9,358 nt of DNA from Ktedonobacter sp. 13_1_20CM_4_53_11 (GTDB taxonomy: Bacteria; Chloroflexota; Ktedonobacteria; Ktedonobacterales; Ktedonobacteraceae): NCBI GenBank assembly GCA_001919995.1, contig MNIY01000148.1, positions 1 through 9,358 on the forward strand, in the 5' to 3' direction. The notes beneath the pieces were generated by a model. The model saw nothing but the letters and a program-made list of their open reading frames with translations, did not search any database and was not told the DNA's origin. The position numbers were made by a program, and so were the translations under genes. Shown here piece after piece: positions 1 through 7,318 of this stretch; the stretch's first letter is position 1, and each line of letters opens with the position of its first letter.

Positions 1-989
1 CAAGCCAGGCTGTCACGAATGACTTCCAGGTTCATCGCAGGTGTCTCTGGTGGAATTGAACAACCAGGAGCAAGGAGAAAATGCCTACCACCTGTTAACT
101 CAATAGCGTTTTTCACTTCCTCACGCACCTGTTCGGGTGTCCCGTTCTTGAGGGTCGTCTTCTGATTAATCCCGCCCATCACGGCTTTACCAGAGCGCAT
201 CTTCCCTGTCCGCAAATCAGGATTGCCTTCCGCAGTAGCATCCCAATTGACAGCATGTACAGGGTATTCGGCAAGCTGGTCGAAATAGATGTGCGTACCA
301 CAATTATGAAGTATATTGAATTTACTTCGGCTTTTGATAGCATCCAGGAACTCTAGATCGTATTGTTCGCCAAACTCACGATACTGATCAGCAGTGAGCA
401 TACCTTTACTGGCCCAACCATTGGTAGCATAGAAGATTCCGCTAGCTCCCTGTTCCAAACAGGCAATTGCGTATGCTGTAAACGTTTCAGTAATGACGCG
501 CAAAGCAGCGTGCATAGCAGTACGATCCTCGTGCAGCGTCCGGAGCACCGGCTCACTTTTATTGCCAGCAAGGTATTTCGCTACACCCAGCGGACAAAAA
601 ATGGTCTGCACAAAGTATGCATCGAACCCAATTGCATGATTGATTAATTGTAACGCGCGTAACTGTTCTCCAAGGGCACCTCGATCAGGTTCAAGTGGGC
701 GAATCCGTCTCCAATCGGAAGCGTTTTTGATAGGAGTATCTTCAAAGACAGGAGCTTTGTACTTTTCACCTGATGGTCGTACTTTGACTCCCCATCCTTC
801 AACATGATAGCTTGCACGCGGGTTGACCTTCATGAAATCCCAGTCAAAGCGTGTAAAGTTCTCGACCATCGCTTCCGCAAATGACTGAACATTCCATTCA
901 CGCTCAAAGTCGTGACCCCACATACTCACCGGGATACGATCTACCTCGTCACCCCGAAGTGCAGCATCGACACGTTCCTTTTTATTCAT
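1..989 (-). CDS. URO-D superfamily protein, probable cobamide-dependent methyltransferase type (C-terminus cut by window edge)
   Basis: The visible 329 residues start at ATG 989-987 and run open to the left edge; the family is about 340 aa, so probably little is missing. The opening (NKKERVDAALRGDEVDRIP) is the typical URO-D superfamily N-terminus. The HemE hallmark MRQAGRYLPEY is absent, so true uroporphyrinogen decarboxylase is unlikely. Instead H228-x-C230 (LHNCG) and C310 (APGC) match the His-x-Cys...Cys zinc site used by MtaA/MtbA-type methyltransferases to activate a thiol acceptor. MGGIN at 271-275 and the acidic-rich barrel strands fit the TIM barrel. The start is supported by AAGGGAAGGAA just upstream; an in-frame ATG at 1010-1008 would consume that site. 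The gene lies 27 nt after the response regulator stop, so it is probably the third gene of the kinase operon. The family call is firm; substrate and acceptor are unknown. Confidence 0.88.
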   Translation of the reverse strand, partial: MNKKERVDAALRGDEVDRIPVSMWGHDFEREWNVQSFAEAMVENFTRFDWDFMKVNPRASYHVEGWGVKVRPSGEKYKAPVFEDTPIKNASDWRRIRPLEPDRGALGEQLRALQLINHAIGFDAYFVQTIFCPLGVAKYLAGNKSEPVLRTLHEDRTAMHAALRVITETFTAYAIACLEQGASGIFYATNGWASKGMLTADQYREFGEQYDLEFLDAIKSRSKFNILHNCGTHIYFDQLAEYPVHAVNWDATAEGNPDLRTGKMRSGKAVMGGINQKTTLKNGTPEQVREEVKNAIELTGGRHFLLAPGCSIPPETPAMNLEVIRDSLA

Positions 990-1016
990 CGTATTTCCTT
1001 CCCTTTCCATATCCCA

Positions 1017-1736
1017 TTACCCTTCCAATTCTTTGAAGCGGTAGCCAACGCCTCGCTCGGTCAAAATATATTTTGGATGGGCAGGATCTTTCTCTAGTTT
1101 CTGCCGTAAATAGGTGATATACAAACGTAGGTAGTGTGCTTCATCGCGATATTCGCGTCCCCAAACCTTGGAAAGAAGCGTTTCATGCGTCAACAAACGC
1201 CCCGCATTGTTCACCAGATGATACAGGAGTCGATACTCAGTCGGGCGCAAGACAACTTTCTCACCCCGTACAATGACTTCGCGACGAGTGAAATCAATTT
1301 TCAGGTCAGGGTCAACAATAATTTCCGTCTTCCGCGCTGGTGCTGGCATTAACGACCGACGCAAAAGGGCCCTGATGCGTAAGAGAAGTTCGCGTGGACT
1401 GAAAGGTTTGGCAATATAATCATCAGCACCGAGATCTAACCCATGTATTCTGTCCTGCTCATTCTGTCGTACAGTGAGCATTATTACAGGTACAGTTGAA
1501 ACCTCGCGGATAGAACGTAGCGTCTCAAAGCCGTCCATCTCAGGCATCATAACATCCAGCAAAACCAGGTCAGGGAGATTCTCGCGCAACTTATCCAGAG
1601 CTTCCAAGCCATTGTTAGCCTCTAAGACATGATAGTGCTCTAACTCCAGGTTCATACGCACAAAATCACGAATGCGCGGCTCATCATCCACAATCAAAAT
1701 AGTCATATCACGCTGGTCGAATACATCTTTCTCCAT
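1017..1736 (-). CDS. OmpR/PhoB-family response regulator, KdpE-like winged helix
   Basis: A 239-aa two-domain DNA-binding response regulator. The receiver domain (about 12-127) has the acidic pocket D17/D18, phospho-acceptor D61 ([11 protein letters not shown]), switch T88 with Y107, and K110 in the KPF loop, so all catalytic positions are intact. The C-terminal winged helix (about 140-235) contains [34 protein letters not shown] and TERGVGYRF. This is closest by eye to KdpE, whose recognition helix carries the same HYLR-Y---LRQKLE pattern. It should be phosphorylated by the kinase encoded immediately upstream, whose TGA is one base before this ATG, implying translational coupling. GGTGGTG about 8 nt upstream is a weak ribosome site. 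An in-frame ATG at 1706-1704 (residue 11, MTILIVDDE) would still give a complete receiver domain and is a possible alternative start. No kdp transporter genes are visible, so regulation of potassium uptake is not implied. Confidence 0.95.
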   Translation of the reverse strand: MEKDVFDQRDMTILIVDDEPRIRDFVRMNLELEHYHVLEANNGLEALDKLRENLPDLVLLDVMMPEMDGFETLRSIREVSTVPVIMLTVRQNEQDRIHGLDLGADDYIAKPFSPRELLLRIRALLRRSLMPAPARKTEIIVDPDLKIDFTRREVIVRGEKVVLRPTEYRLLYHLVNNAGRLLTHETLLSKVWGREYRDEAHYLRLYITYLRQKLEKDPAHPKYILTERGVGYRFKELEG

Positions 1737-1737
1737 C

Positions 1738-3315
1738 TCAAAACACCACCATTGGCAAATATGCTTTTTCTACACGGGGCAAGCTAAATGAGAACGTCGA
1801 GCCTTCATGTAAGGTACTCTCGACCCAGATCTGTCCACCATGGGCCTCAACAATGGCGCGACATATATACAAACCCAATCCTGCCCCGGGCATTGAGTGC
1901 GCTATGCTCTCACCAACGCGGTGAAAGCGGTTAAAAATGTGCTCCTGGTCACGTAGTGAAATTCCCATACCAGTGTCTCTTACACTGACGATTACCTCAT
2001 CACCAGTGGCTTTACATGCCACAGTGAGATTGCGCTGTCGAGGTGAATATTTGATTGCGTTATCCAGTAAATTCTGTAACACTTCTTCGATACGATCTCT
2101 ATCGGCCATCACTGTAGGCAAATTGGGTAAAAGATCAAGCGTAACGGTAAAATCCTGGCTTTTGGCCTGCAGGCGGCGAACAACTCCCTGAACCAGGTGT
2201 GAAAGATCAAGCGGCGCCAACTCCATCTGCAAACCTCCAGCTTGGATACGTGAAGCATAAAGCAAATTACCCACTAGCTTATTCAGACGGTCAGCCTCTT
2301 CCTCTATAGCAACAAGGCGTGAATGCAGCGCTTCGGCATCCAGCAGAGCATCTGTTCGCGCTAGCGTTGAAGCATAGCCTTTAATAATGGCAATGGGTGT
2401 TTGCAACTCATGCGATATTACAGAAATGAATGTCGATCGTTCTTCCTCTTGCTCACGCTCAAGCGTAACATCGCGAACATTCAGGATACCATTCATAGGC
2501 TCGCCCTTATTCGAGCGAATGCATGATGCAGTCACTGATACATCGAAGCGCTGACCATCCCGCGCCGAGATCATCATCTCTCGATTCACAACGCTTTGAC
2601 CCGCGAAAGCCTGCAAGATCGGTGAACCTTGCAAGCCTACTTCATTCCCCTGGCGATCTTTCGGTCGTAATACCTCGTAGTAGAAACGTCCCAGGACTTC
2701 ACTTTCATGCCAGCCAGTCAATCGCTCCATAGCAGGATTGAAATCAATAATGCGCAATGCACTATCTACAGTGAGGATTCCCTCCATGCTATGGTGAAAG
2801 ATGGCTGCAAGTCTCCCTTGTTCTTTTACTAAAGACTGTGATTTCAAAGTGGAGCGCAAGCCAGCGGCCAATTGCGCGACAAAAAGCTGCAGGGTACCTT
2901 CCACCTTTTCCTCCTGCTCAAAACATGAGCGTACACCAGGAGATCGTAGATAATGCAGAACCCCTAACTCGCCTGCATTATCATACACAAACAAAGAACA
3001 TTGCTCGGCGTCCTGGAGTTTCACATCTTCATCCTGACAGAGGAGATCGACCACTTTGGATGACAACTTGTTTCTCACAAGGATGTACGTTGAGTTCGGC
3101 CGCCTTCCACTTTCCTCAATGCTTTTCAACAACAAAGGGAGCACTGCCGGGTTGAGACGATACAAAGTATATTCGTGGCTGCTCTGTGGATCAAAGGCCT
3201 CGTTGGATACTACAAAGACACCCGCTTCACCACACAATAACCGTATCGCACTTCCGATGAGGATTGTCATCTGATCATGCAAATTCTCGGTTTGTATAGT
3301 TTGGGACCAAGACAT
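1738..3315 (-). CDS. Soluble sensor histidine kinase (GAF-like, PAS, HisKA, HATPase)
   Basis: A 525-aa orthodox kinase with no hydrophobic segment long enough to span a membrane, so it is probably cytosolic. Residues 10-155 look like a divergent GAF domain. A PAS/PAC domain follows at about 165-285 ([30 protein letters not shown]). HisKA (about 290-360) has phospho-acceptor H302 in [10 protein letters not shown]. The ATPase domain (about 400-515) has the N box [10 protein letters not shown] (N419), G1 RDTGMGI (D447), F box FNRFHR and G2 GAGLGLYI. All catalytic boxes are intact, so it should autophosphorylate and serve the adjacent regulator. Cysteines at 28, 93, 106 and 131 in the sensor half are visible, but no ligand can be assigned. 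The KdpD sensor region and its membrane helices are absent even though the partner regulator is KdpE-like. ATG 3315-3313 has GGAG 10 nt upstream; Met16 is an alternative start. First gene of the minus-strand operon. Confidence 0.94.
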   Translation of the reverse strand: MSWSQTIQTENLHDQMTILIGSAIRLLCGEAGVFVVSNEAFDPQSSHEYTLYRLNPAVLPLLLKSIEESGRRPNSTYILVRNKLSSKVVDLLCQDEDVKLQDAEQCSLFVYDNAGELGVLHYLRSPGVRSCFEQEEKVEGTLQLFVAQLAAGLRSTLKSQSLVKEQGRLAAIFHHSMEGILTVDSALRIIDFNPAMERLTGWHESEVLGRFYYEVLRPKDRQGNEVGLQGSPILQAFAGQSVVNREMMISARDGQRFDVSVTASCIRSNKGEPMNGILNVRDVTLEREQEEERSTFISVISHELQTPIAIIKGYASTLARTDALLDAEALHSRLVAIEEEADRLNKLVGNLLYASRIQAGGLQMELAPLDLSHLVQGVVRRLQAKSQDFTVTLDLLPNLPTVMADRDRIEEVLQNLLDNAIKYSPRQRNLTVACKATGDEVIVSVRDTGMGISLRDQEHIFNRFHRVGESIAHSMPGAGLGLYICRAIVEAHGGQIWVESTLHEGSTFSFSLPRVEKAYLPMVVF

Positions 3316-3316
3316 A

Positions 3317-3339
3317 GTTAACAGGCTCCGCTAGTTAAC
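3317..3339 (-). repeat. GTTAAC inverted pair around the kinase ribosome binding site
   Basis: Two copies of the self-complementary hexamer GTTAAC (3317-3322 and 3334-3339) flank an 11-nt segment that holds the only ribosome-site-like sequence (GGAG) of the kinase gene. In RNA they would form a 6-bp stem ending one base before the ATG with GGAG in the loop. In DNA they form a 23-bp dyad that could be an operator. Both readings are inference. Confidence 0.4.
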
Positions 3340-3351
3340 CTAAGATCATCC

Positions 3352-3449
3352 ACTGACATCCCTGGTTGATGTCACTACATCAGGCCAGCAAAAATAAGTG
3401 GCACAAGAGACATGTAGCAGCACCCATTGATGGTGCCAGGGATGAAAGT
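3352..3449 (-). other. Inverted-repeat-rich element, candidate structured leader of the kinase mRNA
   Basis: A 9-bp perfect inverted repeat, CATCCCTGG (3357-3365) and CCAGGGATG (3436-3444), closes an 88-bp segment. It extends outward by ACT/AGT (3352-3354, 3447-3449) across a 2x2 internal loop. Inside lie TGATGT-CACT-ACATCA (3367-3382) and GCACC-N7-GGTGC (3420-3436). Competing pairings use the same bases: TGGCAC/GTGCCA (3399-3404, 3433-3438), GACATC/GATGTC (3356-3361, 3368-3373), CTACAT/ATGTAG (3375-3380, 3412-3417), and CTGG/CCAG extending the TGATGT hairpin. I match it to no known riboswitch class. The minus strand is assigned because the predicted kinase promoter lies outside it while the predicted trmD promoter starts downstream of it. 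Alternatives are a cluster of operator dyads or a decayed small palindromic element. Confidence 0.45.
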
Positions 3450-3455
3450 CTAAGC

Positions 3456-3484
3456 TTGCCAGAAAGAAGCAACGATGATATTGT
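3456..3484 (+). promoter_or_regulatory. Candidate sigma70-type promoter of trmD
   Basis: TTGCCA (3456-3461, 5 of 6 to consensus), a 17-nt spacer, then TATTGT (3479-3484) preceded by TGA, an extended -10. Transcription would start near 3491, giving a leader of about 20 nt with AGGG 6 nt before the ATG of trmD. Found by eye. Confidence 0.5.
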
Positions 3485-3509
3485 AACATACATAGGGAAG
3501 TAGGGTCAT
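3480..3509 (-). promoter_or_regulatory. Candidate promoter of the kinase operon, overlapping the trmD -10
   Basis: Read on the minus strand: ATGACC (3509-3504), an 18-nt spacer, and TACAAT (3485-3480, 5 of 6) preceded by TGT, an extended -10. This hexamer is the complement of the trmD -10 shifted by one base. Transcription would start near 3473, giving a leader of roughly 158 nt that contains the whole inverted-repeat element. Found by eye; the -35 is only moderate. Confidence 0.4.
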
Positions 3510-3511
3510 CT

Positions 3512-4249
3512 ATGCATTTTGATATTTTCACATTGTTTCCTGGTATGTTCCAGGGTCCATTTACAGAAAGCATCCTCAAACGCGCTCAGGAAAGGGGATT
3601 GCTCAGCATCAGTCTGCACAATATTCGCGACACTACAACAGATAAGCATCACGTTGTTGACGACTATCCCTATGGCGGCGGCGCGGGGATGGTGATGAAA
3701 CCAGAACCAATTTTTAACTCCGTTGAGTCCATCTATAAGGGTGGACCGATTATCCTACTTACCCCGCGGGGGCGTATTTTCAACCAGCAGATTGCCCACG
3801 AACTCTCCCAGGAACAGCGTATCACCTTACTCTGTGGTCACTACGAAGGTATTGATGAGCGTATTCACAAGCACCTGGCTACTGACGAAATTTCTATCGG
3901 CGATTATATACTCACCGGCGGAGAACTGGCGGCAATGATTGTGGTTGACGCTGTCAGCCGTCTCATACCAGAAGTGTTGGCGGGTGAATCTACCCAGGAA
4001 GAATCATATACCAACGGATTACTGGAGTATCCACACTATACTCGCCCACCAGAGTTTCGGGGATGGCGCGTCCCAGATGTCTTGCTTTCTGGAAATCACG
4101 AGCAGATTGCCCGCTGGCGTCGTAAAGAGTCGCTGAGATTGACCAGGCAACGAAGGCCGGATTTGTTTACGAATTTGGACTTGAGCGGAAAAGTGGATAA
4201 GCAGTTGTTACAGGAGTTGGAGGAGGAAGACCAAAAATTCAGTAATTGA
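3512..4249 (+). CDS. trmD: tRNA (guanine-37-N1)-methyltransferase TrmD
   Basis: TrmD methylates N1 of G37 next to the anticodon using S-adenosylmethionine, which prevents +1 frameshifting. The 245-aa length is normal for the family. Visible hallmarks are [10 protein letters not shown] at the N-terminus, [13 protein letters not shown] (50-62), LTPRGR, the trefoil-knot cofactor motifs [12 protein letters not shown] (107-118) and [15 protein letters not shown] (128-142), R150 in VSRLIPEVL, then [23 protein letters not shown]. By hand alignment R150 matches E. coli R154, but the catalytic Asp169 position (EDSF in E. coli) is E164 here (EESY). ATG 3512 has AGGG 6 nt upstream. The gene stands alone, divergent from the kinase operon and convergent with ftsK, whereas it commonly sits in an rpsP-rimM-trmD-rplS operon. 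Identification is very secure. Confidence 0.98.
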   Translation: MHFDIFTLFPGMFQGPFTESILKRAQERGLLSISLHNIRDTTTDKHHVVDDYPYGGGAGMVMKPEPIFNSVESIYKGGPIILLTPRGRIFNQQIAHELSQEQRITLLCGHYEGIDERIHKHLATDEISIGDYILTGGELAAMIVVDAVSRLIPEVLAGESTQEESYTNGLLEYPHYTRPPEFRGWRVPDVLLSGNHEQIARWRRKESLRLTRQRRPDLFTNLDLSGKVDKQLLQELEEEDQKFSN

Positions 4250-4261
4250 AAGGCAGTCATT

Positions 4262-4285
4262 CCTACAGGTAGTGTTACATGTAGG
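4262..4285. terminator. Weak hairpin between convergent trmD and ftsK
   Basis: CCTACA (4262-4267) and TGTAGG (4280-4285) form a 6-bp stem with a 12-nt loop in the 47-bp gap between the two stop codons. Neither strand has a T-run after it, so a factor-independent terminator is doubtful. It is recorded because nothing else in the gap could end either transcript. Confidence 0.25.
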
Positions 4286-4296
4286 TATATTGATTC

Positions 4297-7278
4297 CTAG
4301 CTCCCTTTTTCATCTTCTCCAGTAATATGGGGAGACAATCGTCCGGCCTCACGCTGCTTTTTCAGAAATTCCTCGCGCGCCTTCTCCTCGGCCACGATAT
4401 CCGCCGCCTCATCGGCCACAGTTCTCCCCTCTCCGCCACCATTGCCACTACGCCTCTCTGAGCCATTGCCGGAATCCAAAACTTCTCGAGAACGGCCGCT
4501 CGACTCAAATTGCCCAATAATACCACGCTCCTCCAACAAATCGATGAGACGGGCAGCACGCGAATAGCCGATGCGTAAACGGCGCTGTAAAAGCGAGATC
4601 GAGGCGCGTTCATACTCACGCACCACCTCTTCCGCACGCTCTAACAGGTCGTCTTCTAGCTCAAAATCATCAGAGGCATGCTCATTGATCTCCCAACCTG
4701 GTTCTACTGGCTGGGGTAGAACAGGAGCATTTGCTCTGCCACCATTGTTCGCAGTATTCGTATGTTCTACAGCCTGTCTGCGCCAGTAGGCAACCAGTTT
4801 CTCGGCCTCGTCATCGGCCAGGAATGAACCTTGAATACGTTCTGGTCGACCGGCATCCGCTGGAAGATAGAGCATATCACCGCGGCCGAGGAGACGCTCA
4901 GCACCACCCATATCAATGATTGTGCGCGAATCGACCGCAGAACTGACCATAAACGAGATGCGCGTGGGGATATTTGCTTTGATCAAGCCGGTAATGACAT
5001 CGACCGAGGGGCGCTGTGTAGCCACGACAAGATGTATGCCTGTGGCGCGTGCTAGTTGTGCCAGGCGGCAAATCATCCCCTCCACCTCTTCCGGTGCCGC
5101 CATCATCAAGTCGGCCAGTTCGTCGATAATCATGACAATGGCAGGAAGGTTCTTCAACGAAAAATCGCCGCGAACAATCTTCTCTGCACGGAGTTTGCGA
5201 TAGCCGTCAAGGTTACGTACACCTAATTGGGAGAAAAGGCGATAGCGCTTCTCCATTTCGGAGATGGCATTTCTGAGCAGTGGTACGACTCTCTCGACCT
5301 CAGTCACCACAGGAAATAGTAAATGAGGAATACCACTGTACATATTCAGTTCGACCATCTTCGGGTCGACCAGCAACAGACGTACATCCTCTGGACTAGC
5401 CTGGGTCAGAATGCTAGCAATGATGGTGTTAATACACACCGACTTTCCAGCTCCTGTAGCACCAGCTATCAGCAGATGGGGCATTCTGGTAAGATCACCA
5501 ACGCGCACAGCACCAGCGACATCTTTCCCTAAAGCAATCGCCAGTTTGGATTTTGCCCTTGCCGCTTGGTACTCTTTACTTTCCAGGACTTCGCGCAACG
5601 TAACGAGGCGGCTATTCTTATTGGGAATCTCTACCCCAATATATGGACGTCCGGGAACGGGCGCCTCCATACGGATCGTTTTGGCCTCGAGTACCAACGC
5701 CAGGTCATTCTGGAGCGCCATGACACGGCTCACGCGTGTGCGAGACTCATAGACGATATTACCGCCAGCATCTCTGACAGGAATGAGCTTGCCCTGAGCA
5801 TCCGGCTTCATCTCGGGTTTGCCAGTCGGACGAATACCAAAGCGAATCACTGTTGGCCCGATACTGATATCCTCCTGCTTCACCTCGGCCTCTACACGGA
5901 AACTGCGCAGAGTATCCTGAATAGTCTTTGCCAGCGTGGCTGTATCATCGCCCAACATCTGCATTTTGACCTCTACAGGGTTATTGAGTAGAGTCGTATC
6001 GGGAACTTTCCACGGTGACTCATTCGCAGCATCAGCTCCCTGGCTGTTAGCCCCGGATTGTTTTTTCTGTAAAGGATTAGGGGCGAGGGGTTCCATCGTT
6101 GGAAATTTTTTCTCAACTTTCTTACCAGCTGCCTTATCTACCTGGTTAAAAGGCAATGGCTGCTGATTCGCCCCGTGGATAGCGTTGTTATGCTCTGCGA
6201 GGTCGATCTGAGATGCAAGGCGCGAACCACGCGGAATCCGGCTGATATGTTGTTTGTGGATGTTGATATCATTTAGAGGGTCATCCTCCTGGTCAAAGTC
6301 CGCTTCAAAGTCAATAATATTCTCGTCATCATCGTCCTCCTCTATATCGTCTGGAGACACTGGAGTTCCTTGGCCATTTGAAGGTGGAGACGAAGCAACT
6401 CCACTACTATAGCGACTAAAGCGCGGACGCTGGCCTAAGAATGGTGAAGGTCCAGCTGCATTGTTAGAAGGGACTTTCTTTCGCCCAGAAGTTGTTACAT
6501 TGCTAAAGGCACGAACAACATATAGCATATGACCCAGGGTGATCTGAAAAGTTACGATGGTGACGATACCGAAAAGGCCTATGAGCAAGACATGCTCAGC
6601 CGCAGGAGGCCAGCCCAATAGTGGACGAACGAGTAATGCAGCGAGAAAACCGCCTGTGTTAGAGCCCAAAAGTAAACGGCTTTCAGCGAGGAGAAGCAGC
6701 CAGAGCAACACCAGTCCGATCACCGTTGTCCAACGGATGATTTTTTTATTCCGTATACCTTCAATCAAGTGAGCTATGGCAAAAGCGATAAGGCCGATCG
6801 AGAGAAGATAGGCCGACCAACCAAACAGAGCAGTAAAGGCCCCGTAAAATGTTGAGAAGAGCGGGACAGTGTGAAACGCAGTGAGAGCCGCGAAGAGGAA
6901 GAGCGCAAGTAAGAGTAATACTATCCCCAGAAATCGCTGCTGGTGATGTGGCTGCATAGTGCTCCAAGCATCACGCACTTTAGCGATAACTCGCGAGTCT
7001 GCAGTACCACTGGAAGGGGGAGTAGAGATATTGGCAGGCCGATTAGCACCCGGTGACGATTTTCTTCTCGTTCCCTGTTTATTGCCACGTGAGCGCCTTT
7101 GGGATGATTGTTGCTGACGGAGAGATCCTTGCTTGTTGGCGCTCTGCCCACCACGAGTGCTTTGGGAGCCCACGCTTCCAACGACATTACTCACTCGCGA
7201 AGAAGAGCCTTGCGCTATACTTGGCCCCAGGCGATCATTCTGTCTACTGGATTTCTTGCTCTGATCACTGCCTGCCAT
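4297..7278 (-). CDS. ftsK: FtsK/SpoIIIE-family DNA translocase
   Basis: A 993-aa membrane-anchored, ATP-driven double-stranded DNA pump that clears and segregates chromosome DNA at the division septum. In order: a Ser/Gln/Arg-rich disordered N-terminus (1-110), four membrane segments (about 115-137, 147-173, 181-199, 228-252), and a disordered linker with an acidic run (310-333). The motor follows, with Walker A GATGAGKS (606-613, K612), DPKMVELNMY, Walker B IVMIIDELADLMM (D719/E720), ATQRPSVDVITG and GRGDMLYLP. Next is the gamma winged helix (about 874-925, RRLRIGYSRAARLIDLLEERGIIG), which in relatives reads polar DNA motifs. Odd points are an extra 25-residue stretch (about 486-510) near the motor start and a charged 65-residue tail beyond gamma. 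The start is ATG 7278, not the further upstream TTG at 7347. AGGAGG lies 8 nt before the ATG, and the TTG would fall inside the predicted -35. Confidence 0.97.
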   Translation of the reverse strand: MAGSDQSKKSSRQNDRLGPSIAQGSSSRVSNVVGSVGSQSTRGGQSANKQGSLRQQQSSQRRSRGNKQGTRRKSSPGANRPANISTPPSSGTADSRVIAKVRDAWSTMQPHHQQRFLGIVLLLLALFLFAALTAFHTVPLFSTFYGAFTALFGWSAYLLSIGLIAFAIAHLIEGIRNKKIIRWTTVIGLVLLWLLLLAESRLLLGSNTGGFLAALLVRPLLGWPPAAEHVLLIGLFGIVTIVTFQITLGHMLYVVRAFSNVTTSGRKKVPSNNAAGPSPFLGQRPRFSRYSSGVASSPPSNGQGTPVSPDDIEEDDDDENIIDFEADFDQEDDPLNDINIHKQHISRIPRGSRLASQIDLAEHNNAIHGANQQPLPFNQVDKAAGKKVEKKFPTMEPLAPNPLQKKQSGANSQGADAANESPWKVPDTTLLNNPVEVKMQMLGDDTATLAKTIQDTLRSFRVEAEVKQEDISIGPTVIRFGIRPTGKPEMKPDAQGKLIPVRDAGGNIVYESRTRVSRVMALQNDLALVLEAKTIRMEAPVPGRPYIGVEIPNKNSRLVTLREVLESKEYQAARAKSKLAIALGKDVAGAVRVGDLTRMPHLLIAGATGAGKSVCINTIIASILTQASPEDVRLLLVDPKMVELNMYSGIPHLLFPVVTEVERVVPLLRNAISEMEKRYRLFSQLGVRNLDGYRKLRAEKIVRGDFSLKNLPAIVMIIDELADLMMAAPEEVEGMICRLAQLARATGIHLVVATQRPSVDVITGLIKANIPTRISFMVSSAVDSRTIIDMGGAERLLGRGDMLYLPADAGRPERIQGSFLADDEAEKLVAYWRRQAVEHTNTANNGGRANAPVLPQPVEPGWEINEHASDDFELEDDLLERAEEVVREYERASISLLQRRLRIGYSRAARLIDLLEERGIIGQFESSGRSREVLDSGNGSERRSGNGGGEGRTVADEAADIVAEEKAREEFLKKQREAGRLSPHITGEDEKGS

Positions 7279-7286
7279 GCTGGTTC

Positions 7287-7292
7287 CCTCCT
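7287..7292 (-). promoter_or_regulatory. Ribosome binding site that fixes the ftsK start
   Basis: AGGAGG on the minus strand ends 8 nt before the ATG at 7278-7276. It is the consensus site at ideal spacing, so it selects this ATG over the upstream in-frame TTG (7347), which would add 23 residues with no ribosome site. Confidence 0.85.
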
Positions 7293-7318
7293 TTTCTAGA
7301 GATTTCAGAAACACCAGT

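Noticed and set aside
363..647. Plus-strand 94-codon open frame
   Set aside because: It lies wholly antisense to the URO-D gene, whose protein is clearly conserved; there is no independent support.
1..989. Annotation as HemE uroporphyrinogen decarboxylase
   Set aside because: The N-terminal MRQAGR motif and its neighbours are absent, whereas the H-x-C...C zinc ligands point to the methyltransferase branch of the superfamily.
3352..3449. Known riboswitch classes (SAM-I, T-box, cobalamin, c-di-GMP, TPP)
   Set aside because: On the plus strand GATGAAA opposite CTGA recalls a SAM-I kink-turn, GGTGCC recalls a T-box and CCACTG a B12 riboswitch. In each case the rest of the conserved core is missing, so no class can be assigned.
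3346..3579. Minus-strand 77-codon open frame in the trmD/kinase gap
   Set aside because: It overlaps the trmD start, covers the inverted-repeat element and both promoter candidates, lacks a ribosome site and has no recognisable protein character.
4362..4637. Minus-strand 91-codon frame within ftsK
   Set aside because: It is an alternative frame of the FtsK gamma domain and tail, rich in Arg and Trp from frame-shifted codons, with no protein signature.
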